Positions 46,070 through 55,522 of a DNA stretch of 64,000 nt are shown piece by piece. Numbering within the stretch: the stretch's first letter is position 1; the number at the start of each line of letters is the position of its first letter. Under the pieces are notes generated by a model. The model was not told where the DNA came from, did no database searches, and saw only the letters and a program-made list of their open reading frames with translations. The DNA comes from CAWIOX01 sp963837775 (lineage in GTDB: Bacteria; Pseudomonadota; Gammaproteobacteria; Burkholderiales; Burkholderiaceae_D), in the NCBI GenBank assembly GCA_963837775.1, contig CAWIOX010000008.1, positions 68,713 to 132,712 on the forward strand. The letters run 5' to 3'. The translations under genes were made by a program, and so were the position numbers.

Positions 46070-47362
46070 TCAATTTTTCAGCAAAGAGTGCAGCAAATCC
46101 ATCGTGCGAGCGGTGGCGCCGCGGTGCTGCTGGGCGAAGGCTTGCGCATGAGCGCCAACGTCCATCATGGCTGCAGGGTCGCGCAACAAAGCACTCGCAT
46201 GCCGCAGCATGTCGGCGGCATCCGTCGCCCGTTGCGCGGCGCCGGCGGCAATTGCCTGTTCCGTCACCACGCTGAAATTGAAGGTATGCGGGCCTAACAA
46301 GACCGGTTTGCCAAGCGCACAGGCCTCAATCAGGTTCTGCCCGCCCAGCGGCAACAGGCTGCCGCCGATAAAGGCAACATCGCAGGCCGCGTAATAGACG
46401 AACATTTCGCCCATCGAATCACCCAGCAGCACCTGCACTTCCGGTCCCAGCATGGACGAATCCTGATCCGCACCCAATCGCGAGCGCCGTTGCAGCGCCA
46501 GGCCGCGCGCCTCAATCATGTGCGCCACCTGATCGAAACGCTGCGGATGACGCGGCACGATCAGCAGCAGTGCATCGGCCGGCAGCACTTCCCTGGCACC
46601 CATGAACGCATCGAGTATCAGCGCCTCTTCACCCTCGCGCGTGCTGGCGCACAGCAACACCGGACGCGCGCCGATCCGGGCCCGCAATATTTGCCCGCCA
46701 GCCAGCGCCGCAGCCGGCGGCACCACGTCAAATTTGATGTTGCCGGTAACCAGCACGTTGGCCGCACCCAATTGTCGCAAACGTGCGGCGTCCTCTGCGG
46801 TCTGGGCTGCGACGCAGCTCAGGTTGCGCGCGGCCTGCATCATCAGGGTGGAAAACCGTTGCGCCTTGCGTAATGAACGCGCCGACAGGCGGGCATTGAC
46901 CAGCGCCGCCGGCACCTGCTGCGCGACACAGTGCGCGACCAGATTCGGCCAGACTTCCGTTTCCATCAGGATGCATACGCGCGGCTTGAAGTGGCGCAGG
47001 AAGCGCCCCGCCATCCAGCCCGTGTCATACGGCAGATAAGACTGCATCACCCTTGCCCCGTGCTGCGCAAACAGCGCGCGGCCGGTGGCGCGGCCGGTCG
47101 GCGTCATGTGGGTCAGCAGGATAGTGTGATCGGGATAGCTCGCCAGCAAGGCATCGACCAGCGGCTGCGCGGCGCGCGTCTCGCCGACCGATACCGCGTG
47201 CACCCACAGGATGCGCTGGCCGGCCGCTGCATGACCATAAAAACCCAGCCGCTCGGCCCAGTGCTGGCGGTAGCCGTGTTCCTTGGCCCCGCGCCGCCAC
47301 AGACGCAGCAGCACCAGCGGCAAGGCCAGCCACCAGGCCAGCGAATAAAGCAGTAAATGCAT
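46070..47362 (-). CDS. waaA: Kdo transferase WaaA (KdtA)
   Basis: Adds Kdo to lipid IVA at the inner membrane. 430 residues, N-terminal anchor helix (LLYSLAWWLALPLVLLRLW), RQHWAERLGFYG, then WVHAVSVGETRAAQPLV, CILMETEVWPNLV and the C-terminal donor-site IGGSLLPLGGQNLIEACALGKPVLLGPH. GT30 family. Its ATG overlaps the kdoO stop by one base (TGATG), so the two are translationally coupled. Confidence 0.96.
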   Translation of the reverse strand: MHLLLYSLAWWLALPLVLLRLWRRGAKEHGYRQHWAERLGFYGHAAAGQRILWVHAVSVGETRAAQPLVDALLASYPDHTILLTHMTPTGRATGRALFAQHGARVMQSYLPYDTGWMAGRFLRHFKPRVCILMETEVWPNLVAHCVAQQVPAALVNARLSARSLRKAQRFSTLMMQAARNLSCVAAQTAEDAARLRQLGAANVLVTGNIKFDVVPPAAALAGGQILRARIGARPVLLCASTREGEEALILDAFMGAREVLPADALLLIVPRHPQRFDQVAHMIEARGLALQRRSRLGADQDSSMLGPEVQVLLGDSMGEMFVYYAACDVAFIGGSLLPLGGQNLIEACALGKPVLLGPHTFNFSVVTEQAIAAGAAQRATDAADMLRHASALLRDPAAMMDVGAHAQAFAQQHRGATARTMDLLHSLLKN

Positions 47363-48231
47363 CAGATCAGGGTGCGATCGGTCATCCGCGTCAGGATGGC
47401 CAGCGGACTCGCGCTGATATCGTATTGCTGCGCCACCGGCAGATGGAAGGTCTGCTCCATCATGTATTGGCCCGACATCACCGCATGCGATGCCTGGTCG
47501 GAAAAACAGACCCAGACACAGCCCGGCGGAAATGGCATCGTGACTTGCTCCGCCTCTGTCTGATAGGCCAGATCCGCCTTCATGCCGTCATGCAACTGCA
47601 GCATCAGGTGGTCGTATTCACTGCGCAATGACTTGGTCACGTGCAGCGCCTTGAGCAGCTTGGCCTGCCAGCGCGAATACGGCTTGGCCTGCGGCAAAAA
47701 CCGGCGCGCCATCACATCGAAAGGTTCGCCGACGCGCCATACGCGCGGCACGCCGTCAGGGTTGATATTGGTGAAAACGCGCAAAATCCGCTCGCCATAA
47801 TTCGGCCGCGAGGGGAAGGCGTCGACATGCATGCGTTTGTCGTCGGCACGCCAGGACTGCGCCCGGCTTTCCACCTGGGCCGGACGATAACTGGTCGGCG
47901 CCAGACGCAGCGCCTTGGTATAGCGCGGCAACAGCGAGTGCACCAGCATTTGCGACTGCGAGCGAAAGCGCGCAATCATCGCCGCCAGCGCGGCCTGCGT
48001 CTGCGCATCGCCGGCAGCCCCCTTCAGCCGACCTGCGGTATCGAGGCTGATATTGCGGCTTTTCGGAGCGCGGATGGCCGGCGTCAGGAAGCGTTGCTCA
48101 TTGGGCAACAAGATAAACGGCATCTGCGGGAAATACAGCACTTTTCCCGCCTCAAGCGACGCAATCCAGGCCTTTTTGTCGGTAGCAGAGTGCCAGTCGG
48201 ACTGGCTGATTTCTAATATTTGCTGTTCCAT
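47362..48231 (-). CDS. kdoO: Fe(II)/2-oxoglutarate-dependent Kdo hydroxylase
   Basis: 289 residues from MEQQILEISQSDW. KRMHVDAFPSRPNYGERILRVFTNIN carries the HxD iron-binding pair (about residue 135) with the double-stranded beta-helix around it; FPPGCVWVCFSDQASHAVMSGQYMMEQTF supplies the distal His. This matches the Kdo 3-hydroxylase (KdoO) family of Burkholderia and Yersinia, which turns Kdo into Ko on lipid A. Overlap with waaA supports that role. Repeat R6 lies just upstream. Confidence 0.88.
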   Translation of the reverse strand: MEQQILEISQSDWHSATDKKAWIASLEAGKVLYFPQMPFILLPNEQRFLTPAIRAPKSRNISLDTAGRLKGAAGDAQTQAALAAMIARFRSQSQMLVHSLLPRYTKALRLAPTSYRPAQVESRAQSWRADDKRMHVDAFPSRPNYGERILRVFTNINPDGVPRVWRVGEPFDVMARRFLPQAKPYSRWQAKLLKALHVTKSLRSEYDHLMLQLHDGMKADLAYQTEAEQVTMPFPPGCVWVCFSDQASHAVMSGQYMMEQTFHLPVAQQYDISASPLAILTRMTDRTLI

Positions 48232-48402
48232 ACCCGTATTATGCCGCGTTGCAGCAGTGCTGTGCAGAGGGATCATCGCGCCGGCTCAGCTGCAGCAGCA
48301 AGCCGGAATTGTCGTCGAGGCAACTACCTGCGGCAGTCTTGCACCCCTTGGTCCAGCATTGTCGGCCACTCGGCCGCGCTGCCTGACACCCATTACCGCA
48401 TT

Positions 48403-48483
48403 TTTATACTCCACCGGGTATTTATGAAAGCCCAATGAATATATGCGGTAACAGCATTGTTTTACAGCATACCCCCAACTATT
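48403..48483 (+). repeat. dispersed 80-85 nt repeat R6
   Basis: TTTATACT, 6 nt, GGGTATTTATGAAAGCCCAATGAATATATGCGG in outline, then CAGCATTGTTTTACAGC and ATACCCCC. CAATG/CATTG and GGGTAT/ATACCC can pair. The ATACCCCC end touches the waaC stop codon (48479-48481). Confidence 0.75.
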
Positions 48484-49489
48484 TAGCAAAACTGGGAATG
48501 GGATTTGCGGCCACCGGCCCGAGCAGCGTGGCCAGCGCCGCAGCCACCTGCGCAACGCTCGGCGCCTCGCCCAGATCGCCCAGATTGATGATGTTCGGCG
48601 ACCAGTTGCCCTCCGTTTTCCAGCGCGGAGAATCGCAGTACAACTCGATGGTCGGACGGTTGAAGGCGGCGGCGATATGCGTCAGGCCGGTATCGACACC
48701 GACCGCGAGCGCCGCCCTTTGCGCCAGCAATACCGCGTCCATCATCGGCAGCTTCGGCAATACCCGTGCATTGGGCATCTGCGCCGCCAGTTGCTGCGCC
48801 GCGAGCCGCTCCTCTTCACTGCCCCAGGGCAGCAAGACCGGCAGGCCGCGTGCCGCCAATAGCTGCGCCAACGCCACCCAATGCGCAGGCGCCCATTGCT
48901 TGGCAGCACGCGCAGTGCCGTGAAAAAATACTGCATACGGGGTTGCCGGCAGCCAGTCCGGCGCGGCTTGCGGCGCCTGCATGTCAAAGTCGGCCGGGCT
49001 GTCGACCGCATAATCAAGCGCCGCAGCGGCCACCAGCCGCGCCCTTGCCACCGCATGCGTGCGGCGTCCTACCGGCACGCTTTGCGTATGGAACAGACGG
49101 GAAATGCCTTCATAACCGGAACCCTCGGTGCCATTCGCCAGGCCGACACGCTTGCCGCCCGGCGTCAGACGCGCCATGCGCATCACCAGCCCGGTTTTGA
49201 ACAAGCCCTGGGTATCGAACACCAGATCGTAAGCCTCACGCCGCAACGCGTGATAAAAGCTGCCGATTTCGGCCCGGGTCTGCGCGCTCGACAAGGTCTT
49301 GCGCCAGCGCCGCAGCGCAAACGGGATCACATGACGCACCCCCCGGTTCAGGCGCACCAGACTGGTATACGCCTCCTCGACCACCCAATCGATTTTCGCA
49401 TCGGGATAGTGACGCAAAATATCCGCCACCATCGGCATGTTATGCACCACATCGCCCAGGGAGGAGACACGGACAATCAGAATATTCAA
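48479..49489 (-). CDS. waaC: LPS heptosyltransferase I
   Basis: Adds the first heptose to Kdo of the inner core. 336 residues, GT9 fold: MNILIVRVSSLGDVVHNMPMV start, DWVVEEAYTSLVRLN, FDTQGLFKTGLVMRMA, and the ADP-heptose site GVDTGLTHIAAAFNRPTIELYCDSP. Downstream of the phosphohexomutase gene on the same strand. Confidence 0.95.
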   Translation of the reverse strand: MNILIVRVSSLGDVVHNMPMVADILRHYPDAKIDWVVEEAYTSLVRLNRGVRHVIPFALRRWRKTLSSAQTRAEIGSFYHALRREAYDLVFDTQGLFKTGLVMRMARLTPGGKRVGLANGTEGSGYEGISRLFHTQSVPVGRRTHAVARARLVAAAALDYAVDSPADFDMQAPQAAPDWLPATPYAVFFHGTARAAKQWAPAHWVALAQLLAARGLPVLLPWGSEEERLAAQQLAAQMPNARVLPKLPMMDAVLLAQRAALAVGVDTGLTHIAAAFNRPTIELYCDSPRWKTEGNWSPNIINLGDLGEAPSVAQVAAALATLLGPVAANPIPSFAK

Positions 49490-49513
49490 ACTAAACCCGC
49501 TTCCCGCGCTAAA

Positions 49514-50890
49514 TCAAAATGGCAATACCGCATCCGGCTTGGCCGCCAGGATCACGCGTTTGAAATCCGCCTGGATGCGCGCCAGCGCCTGTTGCGATTC
49601 CGCCTCGAAGCGCATCACCACCACCGGCGTGGTATTGGACGAGCGCGCCAGACCGAAACCGTCCGGATACTCGACCCGCAAGCCGTCGATCGTCACGACC
49701 TGATCGGCATCCGGAAAGCGCGCATCGCGCTGCATCTTTTCGATCAGGGCAAAATTCTCGCCTTCCAACAACGGCAGCTGCAGCTCCGGCGTGCTGATGG
49801 ATTGCGGCAAGGCATTCAATACCGCCGATGGATCAATCTCTCGCGTCAGCAATTCCAGCAGGCGGGCACCGGCATACAGCCCATCGTCAAAACCATACCA
49901 GCGATCCTTGAAGAACAGGTGGCCGCTCATCTCGCCGCCCAGCGGCGCACCGGTTTCACGCATCTTGGCCTTGACCAGCGAATGTCCGGTCTTCCACATC
50001 AGCGGAATGCCGCCGCGCGCCTTGACCCACGGCGCAATATGGCGCGTGCATTTGACGTCATACAGAATCTCGCGCCCCGGATGACGCGTCAGCACATCCG
50101 CCGCAAACAGCATCAACTGGCGATCCGGATAAATGATCTGCCCATCCTTGGTCACCACCCCCAAACGGTCGCCATCACCATCGAAGGCCAGGCCGATTTC
50201 AGCATCGGTTTGCTGCAAGCACTTGATCAAATCCTGCAGGTTTTCAGGATGCGCGGGATCGGGATGATGATTCGGGAACGTGCCATCGACCTCGCAAAAC
50301 AGCTCGATCACCTCGCAACCCATGCCGCGATACAACTCGCCGGCAAAGGCACCGGCCACGCCATTGCCGCAATCGACCGCAATCTTGATCGGGCGCGCCA
50401 GCTTCACGTCGCCGACGATGCGCTGCAGATAGGCGGCCTTGATATCGTGCGTCCGATAGCCGCCGGCGCCATGGGAAAATTCGTCATTCACAATCGCCTG
50501 ATACAGCGCCTGGATCGTCTCGCCATAAATCGCCTCGCCCGCCAACACCATCTTGAAGCCGTTGTAGTCCGGCGGATTGTGGCTGCCGGTGACCATGACG
50601 CCGGACTGCGCATCCAGCACATGGGTGCCGAAATACACCATCGGCGTCGCCACCACCCCGAGATCGATCACATCCACCCCCGCCGCCTGCAAGCCCGCAG
50701 CCAATGCCGCCGTCAGCTCCGGGCCGGACAAGCGGCCATCGCGCCCGATGACCACGGTTTGCTCGCCCTTGGCACGCACCGCAGAGCCGAAAGCATGGCC
50801 AATTTTGCGCGCAATCGCCGCATCCAGCGTGGTGCCGACGATGCCACGGATATCGTAGGCCTTGAAAATGGTTTTTGAGAGTGGGAGCAT
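49514..50890 (-). CDS. phosphomannomutase/phosphoglucomutase (AlgC/ManB family)
   Basis: 458 residues. FKAYDIRGIVGTTLD start, catalytic phosphoserine loop MVTGSHNPPDYNGFK (Ser near residue 107), metal loop DGDGDRLG, sugar-binding GGEMSGHLFF and phosphate-binding region at the C-terminus (RSSNTTPVVVMRFEA). Converts hexose 6-P to 1-P for nucleotide-sugar synthesis, here feeding glucose-1-P to RfbA/GalE products or mannose-1-P. Lies 24 nt before waaC. Confidence 0.94.
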   Translation of the reverse strand: MLPLSKTIFKAYDIRGIVGTTLDAAIARKIGHAFGSAVRAKGEQTVVIGRDGRLSGPELTAALAAGLQAAGVDVIDLGVVATPMVYFGTHVLDAQSGVMVTGSHNPPDYNGFKMVLAGEAIYGETIQALYQAIVNDEFSHGAGGYRTHDIKAAYLQRIVGDVKLARPIKIAVDCGNGVAGAFAGELYRGMGCEVIELFCEVDGTFPNHHPDPAHPENLQDLIKCLQQTDAEIGLAFDGDGDRLGVVTKDGQIIYPDRQLMLFAADVLTRHPGREILYDVKCTRHIAPWVKARGGIPLMWKTGHSLVKAKMRETGAPLGGEMSGHLFFKDRWYGFDDGLYAGARLLELLTREIDPSAVLNALPQSISTPELQLPLLEGENFALIEKMQRDARFPDADQVVTIDGLRVEYPDGFGLARSSNTTPVVVMRFEAESQQALARIQADFKRVILAAKPDAVLPF

Positions 50891-50996
50891 GTTTAATTAG
50901 ATTGTTGAAACGAATATTCACGCAGAAAAAGATATGTCATTTTACAGAGGCGTCCCTTTTCAGAAACAGCCCGTTTCCGCCCAATGTTTTACGCCA

Positions 50997-51320
50997 TTAC
51001 ACCTTCAGCGCATCCAGCGACTGACCTGAAGCCAGCCACTCCTGCACCCACTTCGGCTGACGCCCGCGGCCAGTCCACTGCAACGACGCATCGGCAGGAT
51101 GACGATACCGGACCGCCACTTTGGCTGCAACGGCGCCGGCCTTGGCAGCACGTCCCTGTGCGCCCATCAACTCCTTGAGCGGGATGCCCACGCTTTGTGC
51201 AATCGCCATGATCTGTTCACGCGCCTTGATCACATCATCATGCTCGCGTTTCTTTATTTCCTGCTTGACCTGTTCCTGCAAAGCGCGCAAATCGGTCAGT
51301 GACAATCCTGATAAATCCAT
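50997..51320 (-). CDS. H-NS family nucleoid protein
   Basis: 107 residues. N-terminal oligomerisation helix (LRALQEQVKQEIKKREHDD) and C-terminal DNA-binding loop (DASLQWTGRGRQPKWVQEWLASG), the form seen in betaproteobacterial H-NS homologues. Such proteins silence AT-rich, acquired DNA; the glycosyltransferase block next to it is AT-rich. GGATG-type spacing precedes ATG 51320. Confidence 0.92.
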   Translation of the reverse strand: MDLSGLSLTDLRALQEQVKQEIKKREHDDVIKAREQIMAIAQSVGIPLKELMGAQGRAAKAGAVAAKVAVRYRHPADASLQWTGRGRQPKWVQEWLASGQSLDALKV

Positions 51321-51402
51321 ATCAACATCCTTTTAAATAATTTTTAAATTCTAATTCATAAATAAGCAAATACCGGACACCGCATTAACGCAAAACAAAA
51401 CA

Positions 51403-52497
51403 TCACTGCTTTTTATTAAAAATCATCCATCGCGGCGCTTTGAAGCGTACGATTCTGACATAAAGCCACATATAACTTAATATAAATAACAGACAAAACA
51501 ATATTAATACCCATGTATGCTGCCAAAATAATGTTGCCGGAATTACCGCCATTAAGGATAACAGCCATAAATACGGCGAGGTCAATGAATTGCGACGCGT
51601 TAACGCGCGCGCATCATGCCGCCCCACCGCCCACTGAACCAGACGACGAAAAATCAAGCCATGCAAATGGATTCCGTCCGGTATGCCGGGTGATTGTCCG
51701 CGCAGGAACATACGCCGGTAAATTGAAAAAAGCGTTTCAAAGGTTGGATAAATCAGGAGCAAAGCCGCATACCAGGTCGATACCTGGGGATTTCGCATCA
51801 CAAGCAACACGGACAGCTCACCCAGCATGAATCCGATAAAGTACGCGCCGCCGTCCCCTAAAAAAATCAATCCTGCAGGATAATTCCACACCAAGAAACC
51901 GGCTGTCGCCCCGGCAACCATCAATGCCACCACCAATACAAAAGTATCATTGACCTGCAGCGCTACATAAGCCAGCGACAGCAGCATGCATATCGTCACC
52001 ACACTGGCCAAGCCATTGAATCCATCAATGATATTGACTGCATTGGCAATCCCGGCAATAGCCAGCACCGTCAGGGGTAACGATATCCATATATATTTCA
52101 ACTGCCAGGTAGAGGATATCCAATCAATGCGCTCAACGCTGGCGCCAAGTAAGAAATAACCCATTGCGGCAGCACCCATCGTCAGAAACAGTCGCCGCCT
52201 GGGGCTAACGCGCTTTGTATAGTCCTCGACAATTCCGCCAAAAAACGCCAAGGAAGAACAAAACAGTAATAACAATATCCAGCGTCCGATCAATGGCGCA
52301 CGCCACATCGACAGCGCTCCGCCAATGAGTACCGACAGAAAAATACATAAGCCGCCAATCCTCGGCACCGCATGCGCATGCACCTTTTGCACACCCAATA
52401 AATCTGAGTCCAGTGCGGCCCCATGCAATTTGGACTGCTTAATAACAAGCAAAGTCAGTAATGCGGACACAACGAAGCTGACAAAAAATGAAAACAT
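51403..52497 (-). CDS. WecA/MraY-like polyprenyl-phosphate sugar-1-phosphate transferase
   Basis: 364 residues, about ten membrane helices. HAVPRIGGLCIFLSVL at the start, NAVNIIDGFNGLASVV (Asp-rich catalytic motif), IFLGDGGAYFIGFMLGE, and the cytoplasmic DGIHLHGLIFRRLV His motif. Starts a lipid-linked glycan by moving a HexNAc-1-P onto undecaprenyl phosphate; the exact sugar is unknown. Likely initiator of the O-antigen made by this locus. Confidence 0.9.
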   Translation of the reverse strand: MFSFFVSFVVSALLTLLVIKQSKLHGAALDSDLLGVQKVHAHAVPRIGGLCIFLSVLIGGALSMWRAPLIGRWILLLLFCSSLAFFGGIVEDYTKRVSPRRRLFLTMGAAAMGYFLLGASVERIDWISSTWQLKYIWISLPLTVLAIAGIANAVNIIDGFNGLASVVTICMLLSLAYVALQVNDTFVLVVALMVAGATAGFLVWNYPAGLIFLGDGGAYFIGFMLGELSVLLVMRNPQVSTWYAALLLIYPTFETLFSIYRRMFLRGQSPGIPDGIHLHGLIFRRLVQWAVGRHDARALTRRNSLTSPYLWLLSLMAVIPATLFWQHTWVLILFCLLFILSYMWLYVRIVRFKAPRWMIFNKKQ

Positions 52498-52896
52498 TAA
52501 TAATTTTTCAGATGATTAAGTAATAGGGAGTAGCATGATACCGGGCATCTCAATGCTTGAATTGGAAGGACTGGCTAGGGTGACAAACACAATAACCGAA
52601 CTTTAATGCCGCTACGTTACGGTCAATTTCAATTAACTATTTTCTCTTATCAGCGTTATTTTTATTAAGCAATAGAAATGTCAAAGCCTGAATAAATCGT
52701 ATTAATCCCGGGGAAATTCATGACAATCTACCTGGCGCAGAACCCGGCCTGGTCAAGCTCACTAAAATTTCTGGTATCAAGTGACAAATTAAAACATGTT
52801 TAAATTTAATCACAAAGAAATCAATGCAAATATTACATCATCTATATTATTTTCAAAATACCAACATTTATCCAGCAAGATATTAATTAATAAAAT
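52498..52896. other. AT-rich intergenic region without recognised gene
   Basis: About 400 bases between the polyprenyl transferase and the GT2 gene, both on the minus strand. Strongly AT-rich, with no repeat-family copy, RNA gene or terminator that I can support. It should contain a promoter for the polyprenyl transferase. Confidence 0.4.
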
Positions 52897-53730
52897 TTAG
52901 CCTGGCATATTATCGGTCGATGGTATTTTTTTCATGGCCATTCTATTAACAGCATCTCTTTCTGCATCCAAAAACCAACCCCACTTATTGAAATACTGTA
53001 TCGCCGACCGGATGTGATAAAACAGCAATTTCATACTTTTGTATGAACCCTTGCCGTAATCATGAACAATAGAGACATAAGGGAAATACACCGTCCTCGC
53101 AATCTGCCCGATACGTCTTGATAAATCCACGTCTTCGAGATACATAAAAAACCGCTCATCGAACCCACCAATGTCACTCAATATGGCAGCACGTATCAAC
53201 ATAAAACAGCCGGATAATGCTGGCACATCCATCATTTTGTCGTAACCGCTTGCATGCAATTCATATTGGGCAAGCCGTCCACTACGACGATACAAGGCCG
53301 GCCAAAACCGTCGCATCAATAGATCGGAGGGACTCGGCAACAGCTTGCATAAATGCTGTTGCCGTCCGTCCGGATAATGCACACCAGGCACGACCAAACC
53401 GACAGCCTGATGCTGATCCATATAATCAATCAATGTCGGAATAACATCAGCTGAAAAATGAATATCCGGATTCAGCACCAGATGGTAGATCGCCCCTTTT
53501 GTCAGCGCATCCCGGATTGCCACATTATGGGCGGCACCAAAGCCAGGGTTGTCAGGCAGATGGATATAAATTGCACCGAATTGTTGCGCGACCACAGCCA
53601 ACTGATCGTGCGGAGAGTTGTCAATCAGGTATAGAGAAACATCGATCGATGATGCGGCAACGCACCGCAACACTCGGACAATTTGTGCAGGGGGATTCTG
53701 GTAACAGACCACGGAGCAGCTAATGCGCAT
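52897..53730 (-). CDS. family 2 glycosyltransferase (rhamnosyltransferase-like)
   Basis: 277 residues, cytoplasmic GT-A fold. ISCSVVCYQNP start, LIDNSPHD, NPGFGAAHNVAIR, HLVLNPDIHF (DxD-like position) and SGCFMLIRAAILSDIGGFDERFFMYLEDVDLSRR, the ED acceptor-site signature. Resembles WbbL-type rhamnosyltransferases, which fits the dTDP-rhamnose genes in the locus. AT-rich compared with the flanks. Confidence 0.9.
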   Translation of the reverse strand: MRISCSVVCYQNPPAQIVRVLRCVAASSIDVSLYLIDNSPHDQLAVVAQQFGAIYIHLPDNPGFGAAHNVAIRDALTKGAIYHLVLNPDIHFSADVIPTLIDYMDQHQAVGLVVPGVHYPDGRQQHLCKLLPSPSDLLMRRFWPALYRRSGRLAQYELHASGYDKMMDVPALSGCFMLIRAAILSDIGGFDERFFMYLEDVDLSRRIGQIARTVYFPYVSIVHDYGKGSYKSMKLLFYHIRSAIQYFNKWGWFLDAERDAVNRMAMKKIPSTDNMPG

Positions 53731-53792
53731 AACGGAATCTCAATACACCATCCCTATCTTCTTTCTTGAGCGGGCCAAACCATGCAAAGACG

Positions 53793-53822
53793 AATGCGAA
53801 TGCGAATGCGAATGCGAATGCG
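53793..53822. repeat. hexanucleotide tandem repeat (AATGCG)5
   Basis: Five perfect AATGCG units, about 63 bases upstream of the GT2 start. A typical slippage-prone array; a change in unit number would move promoter elements by 6 bp without touching a reading frame. Confidence 0.8.
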
Positions 53823-53895
53823 ATTCCAATCAAAATAACACGCAGTCAGCCAAAAGCCCGCCTGCGTTGCAGTTAAAACAATGACCGCATCCGTA

Positions 53896-55473
53896 TCAAG
53901 AGAGGATGTCACTTGCATCAAAACTTGCCACCCGGGGTTTGCTATTCGGGATCCGTTGTGTTTCATCTACCTGATGTTCATAAGCCGACACCATGCTTTT
54001 CAACGATTGTTCGCTGTTTGCGATCATGTCAATGTATTGGGTATTTTGGAAACCCCACAGGGTCGAATGAACTTCTTCGCGATGCCCGACAAAAAATGGA
54101 AGCGCCACGACAACTCGAAGATCAGTCTGGGCCTCTAAAAAGCGATCGATAGTATTTGATTCTGCATCTAAATCCTCGGGATCCCATGACGCTAGAATAC
54201 GCAGCGCTTTTTCAGTGTATATATTAAAAACCGTACTTGTCATTTTGTTAATTGTGACAAAGGTAATACCCTTGAATACCTCGACTGAAAGAATTTTTGC
54301 ATCAGAGTGTAGTGAGGCAATAACGCCGGCAAATACATCCCATTTACCAGGTCGAGCATCGAGAAACTCATTCACAACAGTCATCTTGGCTTCGAAATCG
54401 GAGGGCAATAGAACGTCATCTTCCATGACGTTAAGGCGACTCATGCGCTGCTTAATCGCGTGCTGAGCAATTGCCATGTAACTCAGGCCACACCCCACCC
54501 ACCCTGGACGACTGCGTATCCCATCGAACACTACGCAGTCTGCCGGTCGCTCCATTTCGAAAACACGTCGGCGTCCAATCGTTTCAGGCAAAGAAAGCGC
54601 AACGCGGTCAGCAGAATTTGACAGAGGGGGACTCATGTGACTTACATGCAAAGTCGGAAGAAAGCCCATTGCAATCAAAAAACGGTCGAACATAAATGCA
54701 AAGCGCTGCACACTTCGCTCTACAGACCCCGCAATCGTCTCTGCCGGTACAGGATCTTCCAACGCAGTCTTGACCGCATTTAGCATGGCAGGAATCGATC
54801 CTTGCTCAAAAAACTGCACGGCACCAACCAGTTCAGGATAATCTTCCTGATCTTGTGCTGACTCAGAAACTACTGGCACGCCTAGTGACAAGCATTCCTG
54901 AATGCGCGGCATTTCTAGCAACGCGTTCTCGTAATAATGCAGGTTAATGACTAACCGTGCCTGCTTGATGAGTTCCAGCATATCGCAACCGAAAACCTCG
55001 TTCACGACACGCACATCGAAGTGCTGCTTTAATACATTGAGCATCTCTCGCCGGCGAGGAGAACTGTTGCTGTCACCATAAAACAAAATGTCACAGGTTT
55101 TCGCAGGCCGGTGTATTGGGTCACCATAGTTCGATGATGCGCCAACAGGAAGGTAATGCACATGAGGGTAAGCAACGCCCTTACCTGCCATGAAATCAAT
55201 ATTTACAAGAGCATATTCCAACACAGCCAATGAATTTTCAAGCATCTCAAGATAAGCATCAGTGAACCAACGCGAGCTTACGGACTGCTCCATCTGAAAA
55301 ACAATGCGTTTATCCCCAGGAGGAAGTTTCTTAAACATCTGAGGGCATATCATCACGTACCAATCATGGTGAAAGCCTGCTGGTGCTTCAGTCATAATTT
55401 CGACATTCCAACCATGATCTCTCAAACGGTCTGCAATAAGGTGTGCAATGAATAGAGTATGCTGTGTAGTCAA
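53896..55473 (-). CDS. two-domain glycosyltransferase (GT1-like plus GT25-like)
   Basis: 525 residues. N-terminal half (about 1-285) is a GT-B-like domain with FYGDSNSSPRRREMLNVL and the C-terminal EMPRIQECLSLGVPVVSE segment seen in spore-protein/CgeB-type glycosyltransferases. C-terminal half carries RPGWVGCGLSYMAIAQHAIK and VMEDDVLLPSDF, the GT25 (LPS beta-1,4-galactosyltransferase-like) signature with its acidic DxD-type motif, and ends in a 50-residue tail. The fusion may add two sugars in turn. Specificity unknown. Confidence 0.8.
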   Translation of the reverse strand: MTTQHTLFIAHLIADRLRDHGWNVEIMTEAPAGFHHDWYVMICPQMFKKLPPGDKRIVFQMEQSVSSRWFTDAYLEMLENSLAVLEYALVNIDFMAGKGVAYPHVHYLPVGASSNYGDPIHRPAKTCDILFYGDSNSSPRRREMLNVLKQHFDVRVVNEVFGCDMLELIKQARLVINLHYYENALLEMPRIQECLSLGVPVVSESAQDQEDYPELVGAVQFFEQGSIPAMLNAVKTALEDPVPAETIAGSVERSVQRFAFMFDRFLIAMGFLPTLHVSHMSPPLSNSADRVALSLPETIGRRRVFEMERPADCVVFDGIRSRPGWVGCGLSYMAIAQHAIKQRMSRLNVMEDDVLLPSDFEAKMTVVNEFLDARPGKWDVFAGVIASLHSDAKILSVEVFKGITFVTINKMTSTVFNIYTEKALRILASWDPEDLDAESNTIDRFLEAQTDLRVVVALPFFVGHREEVHSTLWGFQNTQYIDMIANSEQSLKSMVSAYEHQVDETQRIPNSKPRVASFDASDILS

Positions 55474-55522
55474 GATACCCCAACACGTCTGATCATGAGA
55501 TTTAGCAGAATTGATTTGAATG

